A stretch of 64,000 nucleotides of DNA from CAVVYA01 sp963752345 (GCA_963752345.1 CAVVYA010000023.1:6209-70208), one strand, 5' to 3'. Numbered from the stretch's first letter, positions 9,962-20,248 are shown. A program made the numbers and translations. Notes: a model not told the origin generated them from the letters alone.

Positions 9962-10727
9962 TCATTTCCATTTGCCTTCGAGCAGCGGCTCGCGCGCGAT
10001 CTCGCGCGGCAGCTTGAGATCCTTGAACACGTCCGCCGTGTGCTCGGTCTCCTTGTCGCGGCTCGAACGCGATGCCGAGCTCCGCCTCGGCATTCTCCTC
10101 GGCGCCGATCAGCACGAGTTCGGCCCCTTCGTAATCGAGGAACTCCGGCGGATCGACGGCTGAGAATTTTCGCCCGGCGAATTTCTCCCGGAGCTTGTTC
10201 GGAAAGCGCGCCTCACGGTCGGGATCGAGCCCGGCCGCCGGCGGACTGCCGCTCTCCGGATTCTTCACCGCGATGATATAGCTCGCTTCGCGCCTGATAT
10301 TGAGCTCGCGTTCGGCCGGCCCCTCGACCTCGGGCAGCTCCAACGCATAAGCGAGATGGGTGTGGTTGCCGTGCCGCACCAGGGCGTAGATGCCTTCCGC
10401 CGCGGGACGCACCGGCGCCACATGGCGCTCGCCGCGCGTCTTGGTCTCATAAAACTTCTCGCCGAGTTCCCTGTTGAGCGCCTCGCGGTCCCGGAAGACG
10501 CGCCATACAAAAGCCCAAAAACGATCGTGTTCTTTTGGATCGGGCAGCTTTTTGCGGCCGACCACGATGAGGCGATAGAGATGGCGCCGCGCCGGTTTCA
10601 GGAGGATGAACAGCCGCTCCACGTCGCGCAGGCCATCCACCGCATCCGCCTCGACCCGCGGCCGATAGAGAAAATAGATATCGCCGCGCTCGAGCACGGG
10701 CTGTTCATGGGACTTCACCTGCGCCAT
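9962..10727 (-). pseudogene. Conserved hypothetical protein, frameshifted
   Basis: A soluble protein of about 254 residues that I cannot assign. It opens MAQVKSHEQPVLERGDIYFL and contains a hydrophobic strand RLFILLKPARRHLYRLIVVG and the segment AEGIYALVRHGNHTHLAYAL. Near 10066 the frame breaks: with one base removed the reading continues as RDKETEHTADVF and ends with EGKWK at 9962. No signal peptide or membrane segment is visible. The start at 10727 is the first internal methionine; 10760 is an alternative. Confidence 0.6.
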
Positions 10728-10843
10728 GGCGCATCGTGGCACGGATCGGCGGTACGGCATTGATATCGATCAGGAGCCAGAACGAACCGGAACTTACCCG
10801 TGACTGGCCTGTTACCTAAAATCCCCCACGCGAGGTTGACCTG

Positions 10844-11575
10844 ATGGAAGACCGTTCGAGGTTCAGGATGCCGCAAGCCGCAACGATCAAGGCGTGGATG
10901 ATTGGCGCGGCCATGGCGATAAATCTGGCCGGCTGCGCCGTCAATCGCTCCGTGGTCGATGTATCCGTGCTGCCGGCCCACGCCACCGAGGCGAAACAGG
11001 TCGTCACCATCATCGAGATCCGCGACCTGCGCCAGTTCACGGCGGATCCCGACGATCCGGCGATGCCGTCGCTCGCCAGCGAAACGGACGCGCACGACCC
11101 CGCGGTGAAGGCGCGCAGCGTGGGCCGCAAACGCACCAGTTACGGCACGCACGCCGGCGACCTGCTGCTGCCGCAAGGCAAGACCGTCACCGACCTGGTG
11201 CGCAATGCCGCGACGACTGCGCTGCGCGAGAAGGGCTACGTGGTGGTCGACGACCCGTCGCTGCCCGGTGTCGTGCCGCTGTCGATCGACATCGAGCAGT
11301 TCTGGGCGTGGTTCACGCCCGGCCTGCTGCATGTCACCGTCGAATTCGATTCTCGCCTGCGCATCTACGGCGGCAATATGCACGATGACGCACCGGCGGT
11401 GGTGCGCGGGCGCGCCCGGGTCGCCGACATCGTCGCCTCCGACGCGACATATGCGCGGGCCGTCCAGCGCGGCCTGGACGATCTGATGCTCGGCATGAAG
11501 GCAGAGTTCGAGCCGGCCGGCGGAGCGCGCAATCTGGCGACGACCGCGCCGGAACCGATCGCGCCGCTGCAATGA
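10844..11575 (+). CDS. Predicted lipoprotein, YajG-like in character
   Basis: A 243-residue secreted lipoprotein. A hydrophobic segment (IKAWMIGAAMAINLAGC) ends in the lipobox LAGC, giving an acylated cysteine at residue 31, or at 23 if the internal ATG of MPQAATIK is the true start. The mature part has an alternating beta/alpha pattern with conserved-looking segments GKTVTDLVRNAATTALREKGY and VTVEFDSRLRIYG, which resembles the YajG group of outer-membrane lipoproteins, but this is only a weak judgement. A GAGG site lies 8 bases before the first ATG. Confidence 0.65.
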   Translation: MEDRSRFRMPQAATIKAWMIGAAMAINLAGCAVNRSVVDVSVLPAHATEAKQVVTIIEIRDLRQFTADPDDPAMPSLASETDAHDPAVKARSVGRKRTSYGTHAGDLLLPQGKTVTDLVRNAATTALREKGYVVVDDPSLPGVVPLSIDIEQFWAWFTPGLLHVTVEFDSRLRIYGGNMHDDAPAVVRGRARVADIVASDATYARAVQRGLDDLMLGMKAEFEPAGGARNLATTAPEPIAPLQ

Positions 11576-11657
11576 TGGGCCGTCATCGAGCGTGGCCCGG
11601 AGCGGCGGCGAATGCCCCACGAGCCGGAGCTCGCGGGGATGCAGGTCAAATCGGTGT

Positions 11658-12050
11658 TTACTTCACCGGGCGCGCGGCGAGCGCCTGGACTTCGCACAGC
11701 AGCTTGGGGTTGGCCAAGCCGGAGATATAGAGCTTGGTGCAGGCCGGGCGGGCGACCGGGCCGAGCCATTTCATGCGCGCCTTGTCGAAGCCGGCATTGT
11801 CGTCGCGGTTGACCAGATAGACGGTGACCTCGAACAGATCCGTCATGTCCATGCCCGCTTCCTTGACCACGTCCGCGAGATTGCGCCAGGCGATCTCGGC
11901 CTGCGCCTCGATGCCGTCGGGGATCGAGCCGTCCGTATCGCGGCCGACCTGACCGGCGATGGCAAGCCAGCGCAACGGACCGACCGCCTCCACGCCGTGC
12001 GTGTAGGAGGCATTGGCCATGATCGATTTCGGATTGTGATATTTGTGCAT
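11658..12050 (-). CDS. RidA-family (YjgF/Rid) protein
   Basis: Member of the Rid family, whose archetype deaminates reactive enamines and imines; others act in catabolic pathways. The protein has 130 residues with the family blocks AIAGQVGRDTDGSIPDG, ADVVKEAGMDMTDLFEVTVYL and RPACTKLYI (conserved arginine). GAGGAAAG precedes the ATG at 12048-12050. It lies 31 bases downstream of a polysaccharide-deacetylase gene and is probably co-transcribed with it; this pairing is common in catabolic loci for nitrogen compounds. Confidence 0.85.
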   Translation of the reverse strand: MHKYHNPKSIMANASYTHGVEAVGPLRWLAIAGQVGRDTDGSIPDGIEAQAEIAWRNLADVVKEAGMDMTDLFEVTVYLVNRDDNAGFDKARMKWLGPVARPACTKLYISGLANPKLLCEVQALAARPVK

Positions 12051-12081
12051 AGGAACTTTCCTCGGTGACGATGCGGCGCGG

Positions 12082-12944
12082 TTACTTCCGCGCCGATTTA
12101 TAATGGGCGACGATCTCGCTGCCCGTGGCGAACCAGACATCCTCGTGGCGGCAGATATATTCGAGGCCGCGGTCGAGCGAATCGATGCGGTGGGGCACGC
12201 CGGTGATATAGGGATGCAGCGACAGCGGCATGACGCGGCCGGAGTTCCGCGCCCTCGCGGTAGAGCACGTCGAACGTGTCGGTCATCATCTTGGTGAAGA
12301 CTTCCGGCGGATAGGCGAGATGCTCGGCGGTCTTGTCGCCCATGTCGTGGCCATAGGGAATCGACACCAGCGTCTTGGGTGAGGTTTCCAAGCACGTAGG
12401 GCTGATCGTCGATCGTCCAGTCGCCGATATAGTCGATGCCGGCCTCGCTCAACAGATCGACGGTATTCCAGCTTTCCTGCAGGCCAGGGCCAAGCCAGCC
12501 TTTCGGGCGCTTGCCCGTCGCCGTCTCGATGCGGTCCAGCGTGCGCTTGATCAACGCGCGCTCTTCCTCGATCGATTTGGTTTCGCTGAGCCGGCGCGTG
12601 TTGCTTTCGCCATGGCCCATCCATTCCCAACCCAGCCGCTGGCCTTCCTCGATCACCGCGGGCGCGGCGTCGCACACCTCGCTGTTGAGCGCGACGGTGG
12701 CGCGGATGCCGTAGCGCTCCAGCACCTTCATGATGCGGAACACGCCGACGCGGTTGCCGTATTCGCGCTTGGCCCACGAGAACACGTTCGGGATATTCGG
12801 CCCGTCCGGCATCTTTTCGTTGAGCGCGAAGGTTTCGATGTTGGGGATCACCCAGAACGCCAGGCGCTTGCCGTTCGGCCATTCGAGCTTCGGGCGGTGG
12901 ATGATCGGGCTATAGGGAAACGGACCGGTGCGGCCGGGCTGCAT
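12082..12944 (-). pseudogene. Polysaccharide deacetylase-family protein (PuuE-like), frameshifted twice
   Basis: NodB-homology hydrolase of about 287 residues. The first part contains NIETFALNEKMPDG and the GHGESNTRRL histidine segment; the second frame begins near 12385 (ETSPKTLVSIPYGHDMGD); the third begins near 12245 and ends VMPLSLHPYITGVPHRIDSL to the stop at 12082, carrying the conserved HP motif. Each break is one net extra base. Family members deacetylate sugars, but the PuuE/allantoinase-like branch hydrolyses cyclic amides and is often next to RidA, as here. Function is therefore open. Confidence 0.78.
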
Positions 12945-13036
12945 GCAAACCTCGCGGAAGATGGACAGAAATTCTCCGGCCGCGACGGCCGCGGCCGGAG
13001 ACAGTGTACGAACAAATCAACGGCGGATCGAATCGC

Positions 13037-14078
13037 TCAACGCCGCGGCGGCGCGATCGAAGCCGCCAGACGGTCGGTCAGTTCTTTCGGCGTGGCGACG
13101 ATGCGCTTGACCACCGCCTCGACCTCCTCGCCCGACGACAGATTGACCTCGAGCTTGGATTTCTCCACGTCCGCCAGGAATTCGGCATCCTTGGCGAGCG
13201 TCACGAAGGCGTTGCGAATGGCCGCAACGCGATCCTTGGGAAGGTCGGGCGGCGCGACGACCGGGCGCGCAACCGTCTTCTGGGCCAGGAACAGCTCCAT
13301 GATCTGACGGTCCTCGGCGTTCTTGACGTAGTCGAGCACGAGGGGGACGTCGGGCAGGTCGCGGTCCTTCTGGAGCGCCGCCTGCATCAGGATGCGGATC
13401 TTCTTGTCGCGCAGATATTCCGGCTTGCGCGTGCGCACATTCGACCAGGACCAGTCGCCCAGGCCCATCACTTCGCCCTGCTCCATCGCGAGCGTGACCT
13501 CGGTGGTGCCGGGATAGCCCGACACGATGCGGAATTTCGTGCCGATCAGCGCATTGAGCAGGCGCGGCGAGGTTTCCGTATCGATCGTCGGCCCTGTGCC
13601 GCCGATGATCATCTCGGTCTTGAACAGATCTTCGGTTGTTTGAATGGGCGAGGTATGCCAGGCGACGATCACCGCCGTCTCGGACGCCATATTGCCGACC
13701 CAGTTGAACTTCTCCACGTCGAAGCGCACGCCCTGCGGCATGGTCAGCTTCGCAGTCAGCATGTCGCGCTGCACCAGACCGAAGTAGGTGCCGTCCTTGG
13801 GCGCCAGATTGTAGAGGTGGTTGGTTGCCTGAAGGCTGCCGGCGCCCGGCATGTTCTGCACCACCAGAGACGGATTGCCTGGAATATGGCGTCCGATGTG
13901 ACGCGCCAAGCAGGCGGCCCTGGGCGTCGTAACCACCGCCCGGGCTCGAGCCGATGATCAGCGTCAGGTTCTTGCCTTTGTAGAAATCGGCGACCGGCTG
14001 TGCCAACGCCGGCACAGCCATCACGGATGCCAGCAGCGCGCATGCCGCCGGCAGACTTTGGTGCATACTCATACTCAT
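13037..14078 (-). pseudogene. TctC/Bug-type periplasmic substrate-binding protein, frameshifted
   Basis: TctC-type receptor of about 346 residues. The signal peptide (ASVMAVPALAQP) and glycine loop GSSPGGGYDAQGRLL are in the first frame; from about 13925 the next frame carries ARHIGRHIPGNPSLVVQNMPG, APKDGTYFG and LAMEQGEVMGLGDWSW. One extra G in CTTGG explains the break exactly. The start could be the ATG at 14078 or the one six bases later, which is better spaced from AAGGAAGG. It is a solitary gene between a deacetylase unit and a gene-poor stretch. Confidence 0.85.
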
Positions 14079-14687
14079 AACCCTTCCTTTTATAAAAACG
14101 GCGAACGACCATCACTCGGCGATGCGTGTCGTCCCTCCCGAGCGATCGCAATTTTCGTGCCATATGATTTGCAACCATGGCACGAGCAACTCGCAGAATT
14201 GGCGACATATGAGAAGCATGGCGATCCGCTGTCAAGAACGCGCGGGCGACTGACTGGTCTGAGAGCGGAGGCCAATTCGCGCCCTGCCATTCAAAGAGGC
14301 GCGCGACGATATCCGGCGGCGTCATCGAAGTTCGGTGAGGCGCTGCATACCTCACCCGCCGGCTACCGCGTCGCCTTCCAAGGTCTCCGATCTGGCGCCC
14401 GTGAAAATCTCACATCCTTATTATCTCGCAGAATGCCCTCCGCGTGGACCGCGATGCGGTCGGCGGTCTTTCGGCGGCGACTTCGGACGCCCTTGAATTG
14501 GGGACAGAATAGCAGTGCTTCGCTTTGCAGGGGGGCTCATTCTTCGCAGAGCCCGTATTGCCTGAAAAGGCTGGAAACATCACGCAGGTATTATCTTCCG
14601 CCCCCCGGCACACCGTGATTATTTATCCTGCGGCAGGCGGCATTCGGTTTAAGTTGACATAGGCTCACAGCAACAGTGCGAGGCGCA
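14079..14687. other. Gene-free stretch
   Basis: About 600 bases between a leftward TctC gene and a rightward hypothetical gene. Open frames here are short, with composition unlike the neighbouring genes, and none shows a family motif. An AT-rich run (TTTTATAAAAACGG near 14089-14103) just before the TctC gene could be part of its promoter and weakly resembles the half-site seen at the catabolic operators. Nothing else stands out. Confidence 0.5.
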
Positions 14688-15278
14688 ATGGCAGCCCGAT
14701 TTGCTCCCGGCTCGAAGGCTTACACCAAGGACGGCCGGTCCTACACCGTGGATGACATCGAGGACGGCGTGGTCTATTGCACCGCCTCGGGCGGCGGCCA
14801 GACGGAGTTCGCCGAAGCGGCCCTGTTCAACGAATCGGAATGGGCGGCCAAGTCCGACGGGCGGCGTGACCTGTTCTATACCCGCTTGAAGCAGGCACGG
14901 CCCTACACCGAGCAGGCGGGACGCATGGCCACGGCGAAGCTCGACGGCGCGACCGCGGAACAGTTGCTCGGCAAGATCGAGCGGCTGTCGCCCGGCATCC
15001 TGGATTTCGCCGCCTTCACCACGGCGGAGCGGGTCATGATCGAGAATGGCGACGCACAACTCGTCTCCGGCCTGTCGATCACGAAAAGCCGCACGGTGTT
15101 CGACGAGGCGCGACCGGAAACGCGAATCAGCCTGGTCGCCGCCATGCTCGGCATCAACGCCGACGCGCTGCTCGATGCCGGCCGGCTCGGCGACAACCTG
15201 ATGCGCGCGCTGATCCAAAAAGGCCTCGCCGAGCATGGCGAAGCGTTCGAGGAATTCCTCGACCGCCCGCGGCGGTGA
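14688..15278 (+). CDS. Hypothetical protein
   Basis: An unrecognised soluble protein of 196 residues. The N-terminal 50 residues look like a small beta-rich domain (FAPGSKAYTKDGRSYTVDDI) of the kind seen in short regulatory or cell-envelope proteins; the rest is helical with a segment AEQLLGKIERLSPGILDF. Weak GAGGCG precedes the ATG. No signal peptide or membrane segment. It converges with the dienelactone hydrolase gene. Codon use matches the surrounding genes, which supports a real gene. Confidence 0.6.
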   Translation: MAARFAPGSKAYTKDGRSYTVDDIEDGVVYCTASGGGQTEFAEAALFNESEWAAKSDGRRDLFYTRLKQARPYTEQAGRMATAKLDGATAEQLLGKIERLSPGILDFAAFTTAERVMIENGDAQLVSGLSITKSRTVFDEARPETRISLVAAMLGINADALLDAGRLGDNLMRALIQKGLAEHGEAFEEFLDRPRR

Positions 15279-15326
15279 AGGTGACGCGACTGGCGCGATC
15301 GGTCACGCGCGGGTAGCAACCACGAT

Positions 15327-16157
15327 CTACTCCGCCGCCGCAACCTTATCGCCCGCGCGCGCGGGCCGGTTCGCGCCGCCGCCGAGCTCGCGGTGGAGGA
15401 ATTCGAAGCTGCGCTGGTAGGACAGGTCGGTGGCCGCGCGGCGCGCCGGCGCCACCTCGGCGTCGGGCGTGATCTGCGCGAAGCTGTGCGGCATGCCTTC
15501 GTACCAATAGAGCTCGTAAGGCTTGCCGAGCCGGTCCATCGCCTTGGTGAAGGCGTCGACCTCCTCCTTCGGCGTCGAATGGTCCTCGGTGCCGTAATGG
15601 CACTGCAGGTTGCAGGCGATGCCTTCGAGCTCGCGCATGTCGGGAAACAGGCTCTGATGATAGACCACGCCGGCGTCGAACGCGGCAGTGCGGCCGCAGG
15701 CCAGCAGCACCAGGCCGCCACCGAGGCAGAAGCCCATGATGCCGACCTTGCCCTGGGGTCCGACCCACGGCAGGCTGCGCAGGAAGGCCGCCCCACCGGC
15801 AAGTGCCTCGACCACCGGGCCGACATCGAGTGAATTCTTGGCGAGCAGCGCGTCGGTGCGGCTCTCCGGCAATTGGCCGCCCATGTAGTCGGGCGACAAT
15901 GCGACGAAGCCGGCGCGCGCATACATGCGAGTGATCTCGCGCTGGGTCCAGCTTAGACCGTGCATGCCGGACAGCAGCACGACGCCGGGCCGTCCCGTCC
16001 GCGAACCGGCGGGCCGCGCCAGGAAGGCGTTGGTATAGACGCCATTGGTCTCATAGCCGGCGTGCAGCGAGATGATGGTTTCGCCGTCGCCCCCGTTCTT
16101 GCCCTTGCTGTCGTCGTCCCCCATGGCGTCTGTGCGCCCCTTGCGTGCGTCTGTCAC
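15327..16157 (-). CDS. Dienelactone hydrolase-family protein
   Basis: Alpha/beta hydrolase of 276 residues. The nucleophile motif is GFCLGGG with cysteine in place of serine, as in dienelactone hydrolases; the acid is likely the aspartate in GTEDHSTP and the histidine is in GMPHSF. A GTG start at 16155-16157 is preceded by GGAGG with good spacing. Members open lactones in chlorocatechol degradation but many have other ester or lactone substrates, and no ring-cleavage gene is beside it. Monocistronic as far as can be seen. Confidence 0.83.
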   Translation of the reverse strand: MTDARKGRTDAMGDDDSKGKNGGDGETIISLHAGYETNGVYTNAFLARPAGSRTGRPGVVLLSGMHGLSWTQREITRMYARAGFVALSPDYMGGQLPESRTDALLAKNSLDVGPVVEALAGGAAFLRSLPWVGPQGKVGIMGFCLGGGLVLLACGRTAAFDAGVVYHQSLFPDMRELEGIACNLQCHYGTEDHSTPKEEVDAFTKAMDRLGKPYELYWYEGMPHSFAQITPDAEVAPARRAATDLSYQRSFEFLHRELGGGANRPARAGDKVAAAE

Positions 16158-16252
16158 GGCTGGCCTCCCTGAATGCGTAGGCGGCCACTGTGCCCTACAC
16201 GATCATGAGCGTCAAATCGCGGGACGCCGTGCCGAGCGGTGGGTAACGGCGC

Positions 16253-17062
16253 TCAAAGGCGCGGTGGCGGAGTCACCGTAAGCTCGGCCAGGCCCTTGCG
16301 GATGAGCGAGATACCCTTGACCGACACGCCGGGCAAAGCGGCCCACGCCTCGAGGATTTTCATCTCGTTGTCGCGCAACGCGTCGTCGAGGATCACCGTG
16401 GTCGGCCGCGTCAGATAGGGCAGGATTCGCGGCAGCACGGGCCCTCGCACCGGGCCCATGCCGAAGGGCCCGTCGATGAAGATCAGCGATGGCTGAATGG
16501 CCGAGAACACCCGCCCGAGGATTTCGTCACCCAGGTCGTAGGACGAAACAGGCTCGCCTTCGAAGGCCTGGTGCGCCATACCGGGGAACTCGAATTGCAC
16601 CGTCTTTCGCGATCCGGCGCGCGCGAGCAAGGTTTCGGTCCGGGCGGCGAAGTCCGCGTTTTGTTCGACCGAAATCACCCGCACGGCATCATCGGCGAAA
16701 TGCTGGCGCAGCAGATAGGAGAAGACGACCGTACTGACGCCGCTGCCGAATTCCAGCACGCTGTCGGGCCGAATCTGCAGAACGCGCTGGCGCAGCAGAT
16801 TGATCGCTTCGTGATTGAGCGACCATTCGTCGAACGCCTCGCCCTCGAACGCGCGCCGCATCCCGACGTCGTCGATCAGCCGCGGGTCGAGGACCGCGAT
16901 GCCCTTGCGTGGGGTCAGGGCATTGTCGAACGGCGCGATGGAGCGTCCGAAGCGGAGCAGCGGCAGCGGCACCGGTTTGTCGCGAAACACCGAAGCGGCC
17001 ACCGTCATGGCCGCCACATAGCCGCTGCGGGCGACTTCATGCCTGATCGCGTGCAATTTCAT
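16253..17062 (-). CDS. Class I methyltransferase-like protein
   Basis: A 269-residue protein with a Rossmann-type SAM-binding signature: SVLEFGSGVSTVVFSYLL (motif I) and VRVISVEQNADFAARTE (motif II acidic residue), then IFIDGPFGMGP and TTVILDDALRD as later strands. The layout resembles small-molecule or class-24 methyltransferases. Substrate unknown. GGGAGA precedes the ATG. Solitary gene, reading away from a 200-base upstream gap. Confidence 0.65.
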   Translation of the reverse strand: MKLHAIRHEVARSGYVAAMTVAASVFRDKPVPLPLLRFGRSIAPFDNALTPRKGIAVLDPRLIDDVGMRRAFEGEAFDEWSLNHEAINLLRQRVLQIRPDSVLEFGSGVSTVVFSYLLRQHFADDAVRVISVEQNADFAARTETLLARAGSRKTVQFEFPGMAHQAFEGEPVSSYDLGDEILGRVFSAIQPSLIFIDGPFGMGPVRGPVLPRILPYLTRPTTVILDDALRDNEMKILEAWAALPGVSVKGISLIRKGLAELTVTPPPRL

Positions 17063-17256
17063 GAGATCTCCCGGCGACGACTCGCTCTTCGTATTTCAAT
17101 GGGCTCAAGGGGGAGTTTGCCGGCTAATCCACAGTTTCGGCAAGCGTTTCCCGCCATCGCACCCCGCCAAAAAGGGGAATTTGTTTTTGTCGGCAAGCGG
17201 AACTTTACGGTGGGAGGCGGGTTACATTGGGACCGACGAACTCTAAAGAGGGTTCC

Positions 17257-17424
17257 ATGCCGCGTATTCCGTCGCTCAAGCGCCCCGTTGCATCCCGCGC
17301 AAAACGCGCCCGTAAGACCTCCGCTAACCGCCAGCCGCGGCTTCCCGCACCCTGGGAGACCGCCCTCGCCCGGGTCAAGCGGCACATCCAGACCGAAAGC
17401 CGGCATCGGGGCTCCACAGGCTAG
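17257..17424 (+). CDS. Small basic hypothetical protein
   Basis: A 55-residue frame starting MPRIPSLKRPVASRAKRARK, with about a quarter arginine and lysine, preceded by AGAGGG four bases before the ATG. Such short basic proteins are common in this group of bacteria, but high-GC sequence also yields arginine-rich frames by chance. No family recognised; reported at low confidence. Confidence 0.3.
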   Translation: MPRIPSLKRPVASRAKRARKTSANRQPRLPAPWETALARVKRHIQTESRHRGSTG

Positions 17425-17592
17425 ACTTCCCCGCCGGCTCGAAGTCTGGGAGCCGCACTCAGCTCCTACATCCGTCAGGCTATGCACCGATCGGTCCCGG
17501 CGACCCTCCGTGCCTGGAATCTTTCGCCGCACCCGGCACCGTGATATGGAACCGGCTCGGCCTTGATGACAGTCACCCCAGGAGAGTCACGG

Positions 17593-17940
17593 ATGGAAAT
17601 TCGGCGCCTGCAGCCCGGCAAGCGGATGAGCCAAGCGGTCGTTCATAACAACACCGTCTATCTCGCGGGCCAAGTGGCCGACGACACCCGCCAGGACGTG
17701 GCGGGACAGACGCGCCAGGTACTGTCCGCGATCGATGGGCTTCTCGCCCAGGCGGGCACCGACAAGACGAAGATCCTGACCGCGACCATCGTGCTCGCCG
17801 ACATGGCGACCTTCGCCGACATGAATGCGGTATGGGACACCTGGGTCGCCCAAGGCAACACCCCGGCGCGCGCCACCATCGAAGCCAAACTCGCCGCGCC
17901 GCAATACAAGGTGGAGATCATCGTCACCGCGGCGGTCTGA
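17593..17940 (+). CDS. RidA-family (YjgF/Rid) protein
   Basis: A 115-residue Rid-family protein beginning MEIRRLQPGKRMSQAVVHN, with family blocks VYLAGQVADDT, LLAQAGTDKTKILTATIVLADM and NTPARATIEAKLA, where the arginine of PARATIE is the conserved carboxylate-binding residue. This is the shorter YjgF form and is distinct from the 130-residue paralogue at 11.7 kb. A GGAGAG sequence precedes the ATG. Likely deaminates or hydrates an imine or enamine; no partner gene lies beside it. Confidence 0.86.
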   Translation: MEIRRLQPGKRMSQAVVHNNTVYLAGQVADDTRQDVAGQTRQVLSAIDGLLAQAGTDKTKILTATIVLADMATFADMNAVWDTWVAQGNTPARATIEAKLAAPQYKVEIIVTAAV

Positions 17941-17962
17941 CGGCGCGCGATCACGGCTATGA

Positions 17963-17995
17963 AAACGGAGCCCGAAGGATTCCGTTTCAGTTTTC
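17963..17995 (+). terminator. Possible terminator after the RidA gene
   Basis: AAACGGA (17963-17969) pairs with TCCGTTT (17981-17987) around an 11-base loop, followed by CAGTTTT. The stem is short, so termination efficiency is uncertain; position 23 bases after the RidA stop fits. Confidence 0.4.
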
Positions 17996-18073
17996 GCGCC
18001 AAGCGGCGCCCTCGGCGTCAGCCAGCCGTCGATAGTGTTCGGCCGCGCGACGGATTCAATTAGTCTAGGCGCG

Positions 18074-18836
18074 CTATTCCGCCGCGACGCTCATGCCTTG
18101 CCCGGAAGGTAGGATGAATTGGTCGGCGGGATACCGACCGAGGAAGGCCATGACATCGTCGCTGCCGACCACGTCGGCATATTTAGCGTTCATATCGAAC
18201 AGGCTCATGGCATGGGAGGACTGAAAACGATCGAAGCAGGCGTCCTCGGCGACGGTCACGCGATAGTTCAGCGCGAACGCGTCGAGCACTGTGGCGCGCA
18301 CGCAGCCCGATGTCGTTGTGCCGGTGACGATCAGCGAATCGCAACCCAGTTGCACTAAGTGGCTGAGCAACGCGGTGCCCGCAAATCCGCTCGGCTTCAA
18401 CTTTTTGATCACGAGGTCCTTGGGGCCGGGCGCGATCTCGGGGACGATCGTGTCGCCATCGACATTTGTCTCGCGCTTGACCGACGCGCCTTGGCCGTTG
18501 GCGCTCTTCTTCCAGCCCCAACTGCCGGCGTCCCAATTATCGGCGCGACGGCCACCTGTGGTATAGATCACCGGGACGCCCTTGGACCGAGCGGCGTCGA
18601 CGAGCCGCCTGATTACTCGAATGCCGTCCCAGGGAGTTTTCGCCGCAGGACGTGCGCCATTTCTTGATGCTTTCGAGAATCGGTTCCGGCTTCTCTCCGG
18701 TAAAGGCATAGCTAACGTCGATGACGATGAGGGCCGGGCGCTTTCCATAGCCCTGACGTGTGGCGCCGTAGCCGGAGACCGCGAGAACCTGCTTGTCGCG
18801 CGCGGTGAGGTATTTGTCCCAGATGTGTTCGGTCAT
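18074..18836 (-). pseudogene. Isochorismatase-family cysteine hydrolase, frameshifted
   Basis: About 253 residues of the N-carbamoylsarcosine amidohydrolase/isochorismatase superfamily. Catalytic triad residues are visible: aspartate in LIVIDVSYAF, lysine in VIKKLKPSGFAGT and cysteine in TTTSGCVRATVLDAF. One net extra base near 18633 (CCC for CC in the ENSWDGI block) separates the N-terminal 70 residues from the rest. It follows a TctC gene by about 90 bases and both probably start from the AT-rich operator at 20.03 kb. The likely reaction is hydrolysis of an amide, carbamoyl or ester bond of the imported compound. Confidence 0.82.
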
Positions 18837-18925
18837 ATTGAACCTCCTTCGATAGACCGCAGGCTAAGGCCTACGGAACGGCGGGCCGGATCCATTGCAT
18901 CGCGCTGAGGCCTGGTTTCGTCCAG

Positions 18926-19973
18926 TTATTTTGCCTCTGTTCGTCCTTGCGCCGCCATGGCGCGCTCAATCACCGCTTTAGGGGTGTCATAGGCGCGGGC
19001 GATGAATTGCTCCATCTGCTGCGGTGTAATCGGGCTGATCTCCACCCGCATCTTTTCCGCCTCGGCGAGGAAGACGGGGTCCTTCATGGTTGTCTGGAAT
19101 GCGTTACGCAGGGTCTCGACCCGCTTAGCTGGCAGGTCGGGCGGCGCCGCGAGCGGTCGCCCCATGATCTGCCAGCCGAAGATCAGTTCGACGGCCTGCT
19201 TGGTTTCCGCGTCCTTCGCGAGATCCGCTACCGTCGGCACGTCGGGAAGCTCGGGGTGACGGCGGGTCGCTTCCTGTAGGATGATATTGATCTGCTTCTT
19301 CTCGAGCCACTCGGGTCGAGCCGTTCGTAAAGTGGCCAACGGCATGCCGCACATGCCATGGACCTCGCCGCGCTCGAGCGCGAGCATGACGCCATTGGAT
19401 CCGGAATAACCTGAGATCAATTTGAATTTGGTCCCCAGAAGACCATTGGATGAAGTTGGGAAATCAACCGCTGTTCCAGTCGAGCTTGACGTGCCGATCA
19501 TGAATTCCCGTTCGAAAACCTGGTCGATCGATTTGACCCCGGAGTTCGCCGAAGACAGGCACAAGCTCGTCTCTTCGTTCATGCTTCCGATCCACGTCCA
19601 CTTGCGGCTGTCGAAAAGCGCCTTGGGTGCGCCCAGCAGCGGGGTCAGCGCCATCCCGCCGGCAAACATGCCGAAGACCGTGCCGTCCTTAGGCGCACGG
19701 TTGTAGAGGTAGTTGGCCGTAATCATGCTGCCGGCGCCCGGCATGTTATTGGCGATCATCGATGGCTCGCCTGGAATATTGCGTCCCATATGGCGCGCCA
19801 GCAGCCGCGCATACACATCGTAACCACCGCCTGGCGGGTAGCCGACGACAATGGAAACTTGCTTGCCGCGATAGAAAGCCTCGTCGTCACTTGCGGCACT
19901 CAATTCCGCCCGTACCGACAAGGCCGAGGCACAACCCCGCTGCAGCCGCTCTGATGGCGGATTTTCCGTGCAT
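18926..19973 (-). pseudogene. TctC/Bug-type periplasmic substrate-binding protein, frameshifted in the signal peptide
   Basis: TctC-type receptor, about 348 residues. AGGAGA precedes the ATG at 19971-19973; the signal peptide MHGKSAIRAAAAGLCLGL is in one frame, and from about 19925 the mature protein is in the next frame (one extra C in GGCCTTG). Glycine loop GYPPGGGYDVYARLLARHMG; other blocks RAPKDGTVFGMFAGGMA and GERG-type VMLALERGEVHG. It is a very close paralogue of the receptor at 30.9-32.0 kb, including the uncommon GMFAGGMALTPLLG segment, so the two may bind related ligands. Confidence 0.86.
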
Positions 19974-20029
19974 ACTCGTCTCCTGTTCCTGAATTTCCGC
20001 AGCCATCATCTTTGATGGCGAGCTTCCTG

Positions 20030-20056
20030 TGTTTTATATACAAATCAGTTGTTTGA
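20030..20056 (-). promoter_or_regulatory. Catabolic operator-like element (site H)
   Basis: On the minus strand this reads CAAACAACTGATTTGTATAT then AAAACACAG: an A-rich half-site, about ten bases, then TATATAAAAC. It shares the architecture of seven other elements in the window (see findings) and lies about 60 bases before the TctC/isochorismatase unit. In this otherwise GC-rich sequence the AT run itself is exceptional. Confidence 0.5.
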
Positions 20057-20248
20057 TTATTATACAAAATGGATGAGGAGTTCGTTATCGTCAAGAGGAC
20101 CCGCAGACCGATGACGATCGAGCCTGCATGGCCCTCGGAACGAGGCGGCACAAGAGATCCGTAACCATAAACTCAATAGACAACTCACATATCAAAAAGG
20201 GACCACGAAGCTCCCTCTTTATGCGTTGCGCCTCTCAGTTCTTGCGCG

